Origin: an uncultured Flavobacteriales bacterium
GTDB lineage: Bacteria > Bacteroidota > Bacteroidia > Flavobacteriales_D > Parvicellaceae
Assembly: GCA_943788115.1 (NCBI GenBank)
Contig: CALSPA010000006.1
Coordinates: 123,987-187,986, forward strand
Length of the DNA: 64,000 bases
Direction: 5' to 3'
In this document: positions 18,913 through 28,600 of the stretch, in pieces
How positions within the stretch are numbered: position 1 is the first letter of the stretch
Layout of the letters: every line of letters begins with the position of its first letter
Notes under the pieces: generated by a model
The model's database searches: none
Told to the model about the DNA's origin: nothing
What the model saw: only the letters and a program-made list of their open reading frames with translations
Position numbers and translations under genes: made by a program

Positions 18913-19946
18913 ATGTTTAAACATTACTTTATAATTGCTGTTGCCTCTTGCTTGTTTTGGCTGCAGCGGTGATGACTTTGATCAAGACATTCTCAAGCCT
19001 GAATCAAAAAAAAACATGGGGGAACTACTTGTTGTATTGGATAAAAAATACTGGGAAAATTCTAACATTTCATTTGCCATTAAAAATAATTTCGCACAGC
19101 TTGTCACCTCTACTCCGTTACCATATGAACCTGAATTTAATGTTGAATTTGTAGATCAAGCAGGTGTGAATCAAATGATCAAAAGACATAAAACTATCTT
19201 AATAGTTAATATCAACCCTTCTGCAAATATAAACTCAAAAGAACCTACCTACTCCAATTTTTGATTTATGGGCTAAAAACCAAATCGTATACAAAGTCAA
19301 TGCCTCTTCAGAAAAAAATGCTGTTACAATAATAAACCACCATGCCGATTCAATTAAGCTCGGCATAAATCAGTTTTACTACTCATCAATTTTGTCTTTT
19401 GCCGGTGAAAACAAAAAAGCCAACGCCATTTTAAATAAAAATCACTCCATGGAATTAACAGCTTCCAAGCAACATGCTCCTAAAAAAATCTGCCTCTAAT
19501 TTTACATGGCTAAGCAGAACTAAAATCAAAAAGGACAATAATGGTCGTCACGAGATTCAGCAAGGCATTCTGGTATATAGTTACCCATACCTAAATGAAA
19601 ATATTTTTTCTTTAGAAAATCAAATTAAATTGAGAGATTCTTTACTTAAAAAGCACGTCCACGGTACATGTTGAAAATTCATACATGACAACCAGAAAAG
19701 ATGATGCTTGCAAATAATCAATCACAAGCTCAATTAATTGACAATAAATATGTCTTTACTTTAAGAGGGTTGTGGAGAGTTGAAAACGACAAAATGGGAG
19801 GCCCGTTTATTAGTTTATCTACTCTTTCAAAAGATCAACAAAGAGTCATAACAATTGAAGGTTATGTATATGCCCCAAATTTTAAGAAAAGAGAGCTGCT
19901 TAAAGAATTGGAAGCGGTAATTCATTCCTTTGAACTCACTCGTTAA
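18913..19946 (+). pseudogene. DUF4837-like lipoprotein, broken by five +1 frameshifts
   Basis: The signal region MFKHYFIIAVASCLF must join FGCSGDDF in the next frame to form a lipobox. The body then continues through four more frames: GELLVVLDKKYW, then DLWAKNQIVYKV, then SNFTWLSRTKIKKD, then VENSYMTT, then LRGLWRVENDKMGGPF. The segment order matches DUF4837 lipoproteins of Bacteroidota. Breaks lie near 18955, 19250, 19492, 19668 and 19715. Each needs one base removed. It could not make a normal protein as written. Confidence 0.7.
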
Positions 19947-20563
19947 GATGAGAAGTAAATATTTCTTTGAAATGCATTTTCTTTTATTTTAGATTCAAAC
20001 GATTTCTTGTCTTTCTCACTAATTAAATCTAAATCAATCAATCTAACTTTATTGTTTTTTAACTTGAATTGAAGATCATTATGTCTTAAAGTAATGGTAA
20101 CAATATCATTCCAAGAAATAACTAACAGCGCATGATTAACTAGGGTAATAGCATTTTTTGACATAACAATTTTGTAATTACTTTTCCCAATTAATAAATG
20201 AAATAAACTTTCAATTACATACAAAAGTAAAACTACCTTAAAAAGAAAACCCACCTCAATGTAAAGGGCCATAAATAAAACTATTAACAAATTAAAAACC
20301 CATAACACTGATTCATATGTAAAGCTTTTTATCCACCCTTTTTTACTTAGTAAAAGTCCGGTTGTGTTTTTTATTCTAAATACAGCTACCCACCTTATTA
20401 AAGCTCTAACAATTAAAATAAACAATAAAAATATTGCAATAATATCTAACCATTTAGAAACCTTATATAAAGTGAAATCTATGTGATAATTGAAAGATAA
20501 GAAACATAAAACACCAGTTCCTATGCTTGTAAATAATGCTATTCTAGAGTATAATGTTATCAT
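19943..20563 (-). CDS. Hypothetical membrane protein
   Basis: A 206-aa protein with about four hydrophobic helices in the first 125 residues. A soluble tail follows (IVMSKNAITLVNHALLVISWNDIVTITLRH...). The tail resembles a PH-like fold, but this is only a visual impression. It is intact although both neighbours are frameshifted. Its stop overlaps the DUF4837 remnant tail to tail by 4 bases. Function unknown. Confidence 0.6.
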   Translation of the reverse strand: MITLYSRIALFTSIGTGVLCFLSFNYHIDFTLYKVSKWLDIIAIFLLFILIVRALIRWVAVFRIKNTTGLLLSKKGWIKSFTYESVLWVFNLLIVLFMALYIEVGFLFKVVLLLYVIESLFHLLIGKSNYKIVMSKNAITLVNHALLVISWNDIVTITLRHNDLQFKLKNNKVRLIDLDLISEKDKKSFESKIKENAFQRNIYFSS

Positions 20564-20569
20564 TGATGA

Positions 20570-21512
20570 TTAAAATGGTTGACATTCAAAAATAAAATCA
20601 CAATGATCATATATTTCATCTTGAAGGCTTAGTAAAGCAGCTATAGCTACTTGTGTGTAATTTTGTGAAGCATTTTTAAATCCGCCCCATTCATTTTGCC
20701 AAATCCAAAGAATAAGTGCTTTTCCAGACAATGGTGATTCTTGTTGTTTAAGCAAACCCTTCAACATTTCCCGCTCCGGCATGGTATATATGAAGCACTA
20801 GAAGTTTAAACCATAAATCATTTTCTGAATAACTCACCTCTAAGCTTCCTAAGATTCTTCTTGCTTCCACAATGCATACAGAAGATAATAGAGATGCTGC
20901 TGCTTTTGCTGATTTATCAAAATCCTTTCTCTCATCTATTGTTTTATTTACAATTAGCCCGTGAGCTTTCGCAACAGATTTCATCAATTGAAAGGGGCCA
21001 AAAGCTCCTACATTAGAATACTCTAACTTCTTAGGGCTTTCGATTAACAATATTGCTTGGGCATACCAAGGATCAACTTTATTATCATCAAAAATATTGA
21101 CGGCCTTGCTAATGCTGGGCATTGTTTTGTTTACCAAATAAAAATCTCTCTTCCCAGATGTAACATAAATTTTACTATCATCTTCAAGACAATTTAATAA
21201 CCGTAAAGAGTCTTTATATTTTAATTTTTGATCTTCCGTTTGGTTTGACCAGAACTCTGTATTTTCAAAACATAAAATTTTTCTTGAAGAAGCAATGTTA
21301 ATAATGCATGTATCTGGACCTAACTTCATTATTTTCTTCCAAAATAATGGTTGGGCTAAAGTATCCCATCTTTCGGAAAATAAATCATCAACGTCTACAA
21401 TTGTGTATGAGCTTGAATCTCTATCTGAACAAATATCAAGCAGTTGGGATTTTTGCCCAATGCAAAAGACACAATTAAAAAAAAGACATATGAAAATACC
21501 GAACCTAAACAT
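20570..21512 (-). pseudogene. Lytic transglycosylase (SLT-domain) protein, frameshifted
   Basis: The signal peptide and N-terminal domain are followed by an SLT-like core. Catalytic Glu158 lies in AILLIES, with GAFGPFQLMKSVAKAHGL after it and HIYHAGAGNVEG near the end of the first frame. That frame stops right after GNVEG; the next continues LLKQQESPLSGKALILWIWQ and closes at 20570. Removing one base near 20745-20752 gives one protein of about 313 aa. It would cleave peptidoglycan glycan strands in the periplasm. Confidence 0.72.
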
Positions 21513-21590
21513 TTATCAAAATTAGAGAGTATTTGAATTTAAACTTCATTCTTGCTGTATTAAATCTTAATAAATAATTGTGAACAAACA

Positions 21591-22748
21591 TTATATTTTG
21601 GTTAATATTTCCCCGGCTAGTCGAAGTGTTTTCTCTTTTTTAGCAAAACAAAATCTTAATACTTTTTCGTCTAATGGCGAATTATAAAATCCAGAGACAG
21701 GAATAGCAGCTATTCCATGGTTCTGCACGAGCTTTACAGCAAAATCAGTATCAATTTCATCAGTTATTTCAGAATAATCAAGCAATTGAAAATAAGTTCC
21801 ATGACTTGGAATAATTTTAAATCTTGAATTACTAATAGCGTCTATGAATACATCTCTTTTCTGTTGATAAAAACTTCCTAATGACAGATAATTATCTGGT
21901 TCTTTTAAATATTCAGCTAAAGCGTGTTGTAGTGGATGATTAGTTGAAAAAACATTGAATTGATGAACTTTTCGAAATTCAACCATTAACTCTTTGGGTC
22001 CTATGCAATACCCCATCTTCCATCCAGTAATATGAAATGTTTTTCCAAAAGAATATACTGCTAAGGTTCTGTCTGCAAGTCTTTTATTATTACAGATACT
22101 AGCATGTTCAATTTCATCAAACACAATGTGTTCATAAACCTCATCACTCAAAATAATTATTTCTGAATCGGCAGTTATTTTATCAAGCTCTTTTAAATCT
22201 TCAATTGAAAGCAATGTGCCAGTAGGATTATGTGGGGTGTTTATAATAATCATTCTAGTACGTTGAGAAATCAACTTTTTCACTTCCTCCCAATTCACCT
22301 TATATTCTGGAGATTTCATCTGAACAAACACTGGCTTACCACCTACTAATTCTATTGCAGGCTGATAGCAATCATATGCTGGTGTGAAAATTATAACCTC
22401 ATCTTCCTCTTTAACAAATGCTGCAATAGCAGTAAATATTGCTTGTGTTGCACCAGAAGTAATGGTTATTTCAGATTCAGGATCGTATTCGATTTGATAT
22501 TGGTTGGAAATTTTATCAGCTATTCTCTCCCTTAACCGCATTAATCCAGGCATTGGAGCATACTGGTTAAAACCAGACTTCATACTCTTCTCAACCAATT
22601 GAATGAGCTGATTATCTATTTGGAAATCTGGAAATCCTTGAGACAAATTTAGTGCTTTATACTCAGTTGCCATTGCAGACATTTTCGTAAAAATTGTAGT
22701 CCCTACTTTAGGAAGTTTTGAAAATATTGAGTTTTTATATTTTGGCAT
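21591..22748 (-). CDS. Methionine/kynurenine-type aminotransferase (class I)
   Basis: PLP-dependent fold-type I aminotransferase, 385 aa. Motifs are NLSQGFPDF near the N-terminus, NTPHNPTGT (170-178), SDEVYEH (201-207) and the PLP lysine Lys236 in YSFGKTFHITGWKMG. It is closest to the YbdL/KAT branch, which transaminates methionine and aromatic amino acids. The omega-amidase at 40.3 kb could process the keto-acid amides such enzymes make in methionine salvage; that link is inference. Confidence 0.85.
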   Translation of the reverse strand: MPKYKNSIFSKLPKVGTTIFTKMSAMATEYKALNLSQGFPDFQIDNQLIQLVEKSMKSGFNQYAPMPGLMRLRERIADKISNQYQIEYDPESEITITSGATQAIFTAIAAFVKEEDEVIIFTPAYDCYQPAIELVGGKPVFVQMKSPEYKVNWEEVKKLISQRTRMIIINTPHNPTGTLLSIEDLKELDKITADSEIIILSDEVYEHIVFDEIEHASICNNKRLADRTLAVYSFGKTFHITGWKMGYCIGPKELMVEFRKVHQFNVFSTNHPLQHALAEYLKEPDNYLSLGSFYQQKRDVFIDAISNSRFKIIPSHGTYFQLLDYSEITDEIDTDFAVKLVQNHGIAAIPVSGFYNSPLDEKVLRFCFAKKEKTLRLAGEILTKI

Positions 22749-22789
22749 TTATTAAAAAAACTTGGTTACTGAATCATGTGATGGCTCTT

Positions 22790-25093
22790 TTACAACCAAG
22801 GATTATTAGACTGTTGATCTGCAAATGTACATTTAATTTCTGTTGCCATACCTTCGAGGGGGGGTGTGAAATCAGCTTTGTTTATCTTTATTTTTTTGTC
22901 TTTGTATACGTTTCTCATGAAATAGCCCCAAATAGGCAAAGCTGTATTTGCTCCTTGACCATTTGTAGTTGTCTTAAAGTGCACCGATCTATCTTCTGCT
23001 CCTACCCAAACTCCAGTGACCAAATCTGGGGTATGTCCCAAGAACCAACCATCTGAGTTGTTTTGAGTTGTGCCTGTTTTACCTGCCATAATTCCAGTAA
23101 AAGAATATGGTTTACTGCCTTTCAACCTTCTTGCAGTCCCCCCTCTTGCTCCAGTAATCGGGTTGGTAACTCCAGAAACTCCCTTCATCATTTTTAAAAC
23201 ATTAAATGCTGTAACTGGATCTAATATCTGTTTTACTTCTTGCTTAGGTTCCCATATTAGGTTGCCATATTTATCTTCGATTCGAACAATACTTATTGGT
23301 TCTACAAATAAACCGTTATTTGAAAAAATACAATGTGCTGCCGTTTGATTCAATACAGAAAGGTCACAGACTCCTAATCCAAGAGAAGAAACCTCTTCGA
23401 TAGATTTATTCCATAGACCCATACTTTTAAAATAACTTACAACTCTAGAGTTTTTACCTCCAGTTTCCTTAATAACTTGAGCTGTTATGTTATTCTGTGA
23501 ATTTGCTAAGGCAAAATATACTGGAACTTGGTCTCCAGAATAAACTTTTTGACCTCCAGGACACCATTGTTTTGTTAATTCTCCAAATGGTATGTCAATA
23601 CAATATTTAATGTCAGGATAAGTAGTACAAGGTGTTATTTTACCACTCTCAATTGCAGCGGCATATACAAAAGGTTTTATAGTAGATCCAACTTGTCTTT
23701 TTGCTTTGCTTGAACAATCAAATTTAAATTGTCGATAATTAATTCCACCAACCCATGCTTTAATAAACCCTGTATGAGGGTCTATTGCAATTAAACCAGC
23801 TCTTAAGATAGACTTGTAATATAAAATTGAATCAAGAGGTGAAATTTGAAGTTCTTTTAGCTGGCCTTTACTTTTCCAATCAAACACCTTAATGGCCTGT
23901 TTCATATTGAAATTTTCCTTAATATCATCTTCAGACCAACCTTGAGTTTTCAATTTTTTGTACCTGTCAGAGTTTTTTATTGCTCTGTTAATGATGTTTT
24001 GTCTTGTTTTTTTTGATGTTTCATTGCTAAAGGGCCAATTCTTATTTCTTTTTATTTCTTTATTTAAGAGTGCCTGTAAACTATTTTTTAAATGTGTTGT
24101 AACTGCATCTTCTGCATGCTTTTGTATTCTTGAATCTAATGCTGTATAGATTTTAAGCCCATCTGAATAAAGATTTGTTGGCTTACCAAACTCATTTAGA
24201 ATTTCATTGTCTTTAATTATTCTTTTGGCCTTTAATCTAATATGTTCTCTAAAATATGGGGCTAATCCAGTATTGTGTGTTTCTGGATGATAGCTTATCC
24301 CTAATGGCAAAAGTCTTATTGAATCGTATTGATTTTGATTAAGAATTTCATTTTTTTTCATTTGGAACAAAACCACTTCTCTTCTTTTAATGGTTTTTTC
24401 TGGACGTCTTATTGGATTGTATATTGATGGATTCTTTGCCATTCCAACAAGCATTGCCGCTTCTTGAATAGTTAATTCATTTGGAAACTTATTAAAATAA
24501 ATACGAGATGCAGAATGAATACCAACTGCAGTGTTTAGAAAATCGAACTCATTGAAATACATCGAAATAATTTCTTCTTTTGTATACCTTTTTTCTAATC
24601 TTGAAGCAATTATCCATTCAGCAAATTTTTGCAAAACTCTTTTTAACTTAGATTTTGGCCTTTCATGAAACATCATTTTAGACAATTGCTGAGTTATAGT
24701 GCTTGCTCCACCTTTGTTCTTTCCAATAAAGACACCAAAGACCGCTCTAGTTAAAGCTTTAACGTCTACACCATAATGGTCTCTAAATCTCACATCTTCT
24801 GTTGAAATTAAGGCGTCAACAAGATGAGGGGAAAGGTCATTATAATCAACCTTAGTTCTGTTAGAGATGTAAAAACTTCCTATTTGATTGCCATCAGATG
24901 AATATACAGCACTTGCTTCGTTACTTCTTGGATTTTCTAGCTCATCTATAGAAGGAAGACTTGATTCAGAAATAAATAACATTATGATAGCAATGACAAA
25001 AAATGGAGAAATAAATAAGCTCCATAATAAAAGAATAGTTCTGTTTTTAACTTTCTTAGAAACGATTGTGGAATCTGTTTGTTTTTTAGCCAC
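22790..25093 (-). CDS. mrcA: Penicillin-binding protein 1A (bifunctional)
   Basis: Class A PBP of 767 aa that polymerises and cross-links peptidoglycan in the periplasm. An N-terminal membrane anchor lies at about 18-43. The GT51 domain follows with catalytic Glu99 (STEDVRF) and GGASTITQQL (128-137). The transpeptidase domain carries Ser470-Lys473 (STIK), the SQN triad and KTGTT. The start codon is GTG. It lies between the aminotransferase and gldH on the same strand. Confidence 0.95.
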   Translation of the reverse strand: MAKKQTDSTIVSKKVKNRTILLLWSLFISPFFVIAIIMLFISESSLPSIDELENPRSNEASAVYSSDGNQIGSFYISNRTKVDYNDLSPHLVDALISTEDVRFRDHYGVDVKALTRAVFGVFIGKNKGGASTITQQLSKMMFHERPKSKLKRVLQKFAEWIIASRLEKRYTKEEIISMYFNEFDFLNTAVGIHSASRIYFNKFPNELTIQEAAMLVGMAKNPSIYNPIRRPEKTIKRREVVLFQMKKNEILNQNQYDSIRLLPLGISYHPETHNTGLAPYFREHIRLKAKRIIKDNEILNEFGKPTNLYSDGLKIYTALDSRIQKHAEDAVTTHLKNSLQALLNKEIKRNKNWPFSNETSKKTRQNIINRAIKNSDRYKKLKTQGWSEDDIKENFNMKQAIKVFDWKSKGQLKELQISPLDSILYYKSILRAGLIAIDPHTGFIKAWVGGINYRQFKFDCSSKAKRQVGSTIKPFVYAAAIESGKITPCTTYPDIKYCIDIPFGELTKQWCPGGQKVYSGDQVPVYFALANSQNNITAQVIKETGGKNSRVVSYFKSMGLWNKSIEEVSSLGLGVCDLSVLNQTAAHCIFSNNGLFVEPISIVRIEDKYGNLIWEPKQEVKQILDPVTAFNVLKMMKGVSGVTNPITGARGGTARRLKGSKPYSFTGIMAGKTGTTQNNSDGWFLGHTPDLVTGVWVGAEDRSVHFKTTTNGQGANTALPIWGYFMRNVYKDKKIKINKADFTPPLEGMATEIKCTFADQQSNNPWL

Positions 25094-25104
25094 TTATCAA
25101 AGCT

Positions 25105-25587
25105 TTATTGCTGAAGTTCAACTTTTTTAATTTTTATACCAACATCCATAACACCCTTTAGATCAAGATCTCTCATCGCTTGGTGAACAGTGAAATAATA
25201 GTTACCTTTTAATGGGAAATTAACCTTTTTATTATATAGCTTAATAGAATTTTCAACTGTAACTCCAGATTTATTTCCATGCCATTTCCCATATTTATCT
25301 GCTAATTCAAACTCAAAAGTGTCTCTTCTAGATTTTTGATTTGGGAAAGTTAAATCTGAAAAAACAAATATATTACTCCAGTTATAACCAGTGGTTGTTC
25401 TTAGCTCAAGAAATACATCATAAGACGATATCGTATCTGTAATTTCAAATTCAAACCCGATTGAATCACTTTGATTCCATAATGAATCATGAATTTCTTT
25501 ATATTCTAAAAAATGAACATTTTTTTCTGTACAAGAGGAAAAGAAAAGCATTAAAATAAAACAAAAAATTGGAGTAATTTTCATCAT
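25105..25587 (-). CDS. gldH: Gliding motility lipoprotein GldH
   Basis: A 160-aa lipoprotein (lipobox FFSSC, Cys19). FEFEITDTISSYDVFLELRTTTGYNWSNI and GVMDVGIKI match GldH. It is one of the Gld proteins tied to T9SS secretion and gliding in Bacteroidota. The start overlaps the stop of ricT as ATGA, indicating translational coupling. The order ricT-gldH-PBP1A is common in Flavobacteriia. Confidence 0.9.
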   Translation of the reverse strand: MMKITPIFCFILMLFFSSCTEKNVHFLEYKEIHDSLWNQSDSIGFEFEITDTISSYDVFLELRTTTGYNWSNIFVFSDLTFPNQKSRRDTFEFELADKYGKWHGNKSGVTVENSIKLYNKKVNFPLKGNYYFTVHQAMRDLDLKGVMDVGIKIKKVELQQ

Positions 25588-26762
25588 TTGTTCGTGAGGT
25601 TTTTTGCCTTATTTTTATTTCTATTGTTTCGTTTATTATTGTTACGCTTTTTTGACTTTTTCTTCTTAAAGACTTTATCAAATCTTGTTAAATCATCTTG
25701 CCCTACTACGTTGTCATAATCTGGAGTAGTTTCTTCTATTTTTAAGTGAATAAACTCATTGAAATTATCTGGTTTTTCACCATTTTTATTCATTTTAATA
25801 ATCTCGTGAACTCTATCTGTTGTGAACTCAGATACAGAATTCATTCCAGCTTTATTTTCCGTAAAATAATACATTACGTTTTTAAAAACATCCGTTTTAA
25901 AATGAGTTGCTTTTCCTGTTTTAGATTCTAAAACTTTTTTCGGATTAGGAAACTTTTTAACCTGTTCTACATATTGATCCAACTCAAAATTTAAACAACA
26001 TTTAAGTTTACCACATTGGCCTGCTAGTTTTTGAGGGTTTAGAGAAAGCTGTTGATACCTAGCAGAACCTGTTGTTACTGATCTAAAATCACTCATCCAA
26101 GTAGCACAACACAATTCTCTTCCACAAGATCCAATTCCTCCAAGCCTAGAAGCCTCTTGCCTAGCACCGATTTGTTTCATTTCTATTCTAATCTTGAACT
26201 CATCTGCCATGAGTTTAATTAGCTCCCTAAAATCTATTCTTGATTCTGCAGTATAATAAAAAACAGCCTTAGATTCATCCCCTTGAAACTCGACATCGCT
26301 GAGTTTCATGTCTAACTTTAGCTTAATCACTATTTCTCTAGCTCTGTGCATTGTATCATCCTCTCTAGATCTTGCCTTTTTCCACTTTTCAATGTCACTT
26401 TCGTTAGCCTTTCTTACAATTTTTCTTAACTCTCTACTTATGGTTTTAACTTTCTTTCTAGCCATTTGATGTTTCACCAATAATCCTGTAAGAGAAATCA
26501 TACCCACATCTTTTCCTGGTGAAGATTCTACTACAACAGCATCACCAACGTATACAGGGATTTGTTTTTCATTGTAAAAAAACCCTTTCCTGCCATTTTT
26601 AAAACTAATTTCTGCAACTTCAAAATTATTAGCGGCTTGATCAAGATTATTTAACCAATCGAAAGAAGACATTTGACTGCACCCTCCAGAAACACAATGG
26701 CCGTTACTTCTGCAACCATTTGGTTTACCGTTTATATTGTTAGAACAATTAGCACAACTCAT
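25584..26762 (-). CDS. ricT: PSP1 domain protein RicT (YaaT-like)
   Basis: A 392-aa protein with an N-terminal Cys cluster (MSCANCSNN and CVSGGC). The PSP1 core contains GSCGRELCCATW and CGKLKCCLNFELD. The C-terminus is a basic low-complexity Lys/Asn/Arg tail. In Bacillus, RicT belongs to an Fe-S complex that helps RNase Y; in Bacteroidota its role is less clear. It is coupled to gldH. Confidence 0.9.
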   Translation of the reverse strand: MSCANCSNNINGKPNGCRSNGHCVSGGCSQMSSFDWLNNLDQAANNFEVAEISFKNGRKGFFYNEKQIPVYVGDAVVVESSPGKDVGMISLTGLLVKHQMARKKVKTISRELRKIVRKANESDIEKWKKARSREDDTMHRAREIVIKLKLDMKLSDVEFQGDESKAVFYYTAESRIDFRELIKLMADEFKIRIEMKQIGARQEASRLGGIGSCGRELCCATWMSDFRSVTTGSARYQQLSLNPQKLAGQCGKLKCCLNFELDQYVEQVKKFPNPKKVLESKTGKATHFKTDVFKNVMYYFTENKAGMNSVSEFTTDRVHEIIKMNKNGEKPDNFNEFIHLKIEETTPDYDNVVGQDDLTRFDKVFKKKKSKKRNNNKRNNRNKNKAKNLTNK

Positions 26763-26816
26763 AATTGATTGAACATTTTAGAATAACAAATTTATTAAAA
26801 ATAAGCTTTAGGTAAA

Positions 26817-27941
26817 TTATACTTTCTTTAATAAAGAATAGAATTTTAAAGATACGTCTAAAAGTAAGATTTTAGGATTAGCGTTTCGCTCTAAATGATA
26901 GTACGCATTATTAATTGTTTCATCTAATCCAACAATGTTTAAATGATTAATAAAAGGAGAGAATTTACTTAAAAATTGATGCTGTTTATCATTTAATAGC
27001 GTTAGCGTTTCTCCTGAATAATGACCAATTATACATTGCCTAAACATTTCTAATGAAAATAATAAAAACTCTTTTTGTTGTTCTCTTCCTGTGCTAGCCA
27101 TTTCATCTACCCAGTCTATTGTATCAGAAATATTACGAGAATAACATAACCGCATCCAATTTACAAAGGCTGACAAATAAAAGTTGTCATTTTCATTTGT
27201 ATTTATACTTTGTTCAGCTTTATGAAAATTACCATCAGATAGATTAGCACAATACTCAGCTTTTTCATTGCTAAGTTGATGCCTAGAGATTAAATTCGTT
27301 TTAATTTCTTCTGCTTTAAGGCTTAAAAAATTAACCTTTTGAGTTCTCGATAAAATAGTGTCAATTATTTTATCAGCAGAATCTGCAACTAAAAGAAAAA
27401 CTGTTTTTTTAGGAGGCTCTTCTATTAATTTTAAAAGCTTATTTGCAGCCTCTTTGTTCATGAATTCAGGAAGCCACATAATTAAAACTTTAAAGTTTCC
27501 TTCAAAGGCTTTTAAGCTTAACTTTTTTATAATTGCTTCGCTTTCTTTTACAGCAATAATTCCTTGTTTGTTCTGATTTCCTAAAAATTCATTCCAATGA
27601 CTTATTCCAATATATGGACTTTGGCTTATCATTTCTCTAAACTCTTTAATCACATCATCTGATTGTGTTATTTTATTTGTTTTAGATAAATGAACAGGGA
27701 AAGAGAAGTGAACATCAGGGTGAGCTAATTGTTGGATTTTAACACATGAAGAACAATTTCCACATGAATCTTCAGCTCTATTTTGACACAATAAAAACTG
27801 AGCATATGCAACCGCCATTGCAAAATGACCGCTTCCTTCTTGGCCACAAAAAAGCTGAGCATGACTTACCTTGTTGCTCTTAATTGTTTTTATTAATTGC
27901 TCTTTAAGCTCTTTTTGAGCTATAACATCTTGGAATAGCAT
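26817..27941 (-). CDS. holB: DNA polymerase III subunit delta'
   Basis: Clamp-loader ATPase-fold subunit of about 374 aa. A P-loop-like GQEGSGHFAMA segment is near residue 35. The zinc module CQNRAEDSCGNCSSC follows, then LLKLIEEPPKKTVFLL and the SRTQKVNF sensor region. ATG 27941 (MLFQDVIAQ) is preferred over the upstream TTG. It is first in the likely holB-ricT-gldH-PBP1A gene run. Confidence 0.92.
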   Translation of the reverse strand: MLFQDVIAQKELKEQLIKTIKSNKVSHAQLFCGQEGSGHFAMAVAYAQFLLCQNRAEDSCGNCSSCVKIQQLAHPDVHFSFPVHLSKTNKITQSDDVIKEFREMISQSPYIGISHWNEFLGNQNKQGIIAVKESEAIIKKLSLKAFEGNFKVLIMWLPEFMNKEAANKLLKLIEEPPKKTVFLLVADSADKIIDTILSRTQKVNFLSLKAEEIKTNLISRHQLSNEKAEYCANLSDGNFHKAEQSINTNENDNFYLSAFVNWMRLCYSRNISDTIDWVDEMASTGREQQKEFLLFSLEMFRQCIIGHYSGETLTLLNDKQHQFLSKFSPFINHLNIVGLDETINNAYYHLERNANPKILLLDVSLKFYSLLKKV

Positions 27942-28004
27942 ATGCACCAAAGTTAAAACAAAGTTTGTTTTAATTACATGTATAAAAAGAGAAAATAGTT
28001 TGTT

Positions 28005-28520
28005 TTAATCTTGAGGCTTTATTTTATTATTGGGTTCATAAAGCTTACTACTTTTTATAGCAGGGATTAAAACATTAGGGAGGTCAACAAGAGGCTTATA
28101 AATAAGTGAGCTTTCTGAAAAATTTTCTGGCAAAAAATTAAACCGTTGATTGTACCTATCTGTAATGAACAATAGGACAGAAATAATTAATCCAAATTTT
28201 AATAGTCCAAAACATGCACCAGCAAGTTTATTAATGAATTTTAATTGTACGATATCAATAATTTTTTCAAGTAATTTACCAAGAAAATAAACCACCAAAA
28301 CAATTACCAAGAAAGTCAACATAAATGCTGTAATTGGGATGTATTTATCATCGACTTTCTCAACAATTAAATTAACTGCGTAATCAGAAAAATAAATCCC
28401 TCCCCATATACCTAGTCCCAAAGCAGCCAAGCTTACCACTTCGATAATAAGCCCTTTTTTATATCCTTTGAAGGCCCCCCAAATTAAAGGAACAATAAGA
28501 AAAATATCAATGTAATTCAT
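28005..28520 (-). CDS. CvpA family membrane protein
   Basis: A 171-aa inner-membrane protein with four hydrophobic helices. It starts MNYIDIFLIVPLIWGAFKGYKKGLI, the CvpA signature (DxxxxxPLxxGxxxGxxKGLI). CvpA proteins are linked to colicin V production and envelope homeostasis in other bacteria. It lies 64 bp upstream of holB on the same strand. Confidence 0.9.
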   Translation of the reverse strand: MNYIDIFLIVPLIWGAFKGYKKGLIIEVVSLAALGLGIWGGIYFSDYAVNLIVEKVDDKYIPITAFMLTFLVIVLVVYFLGKLLEKIIDIVQLKFINKLAGACFGLLKFGLIISVLLFITDRYNQRFNFLPENFSESSLIYKPLVDLPNVLIPAIKSSKLYEPNNKIKPQD

Positions 28521-28600
28521 GAGAATAAAAGTATACTTTATGTGATTCGAGAGTTAAGTAATCTATGAAACATTTCAACAATTAATTGCTAGAAAACAAC

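Noticed and set aside
6399..21512. Programmed +1 frameshifting as a general decoding system of this organism
   Set aside because: At several sites the +1 frame is already conserved before the zero-frame stop (for example ATMADKIARFF and the FGC lipobox), so the extra base lies upstream of the stop. Long genes elsewhere read without shifts. Only the CTT-TAG site stays open as a minor possibility.
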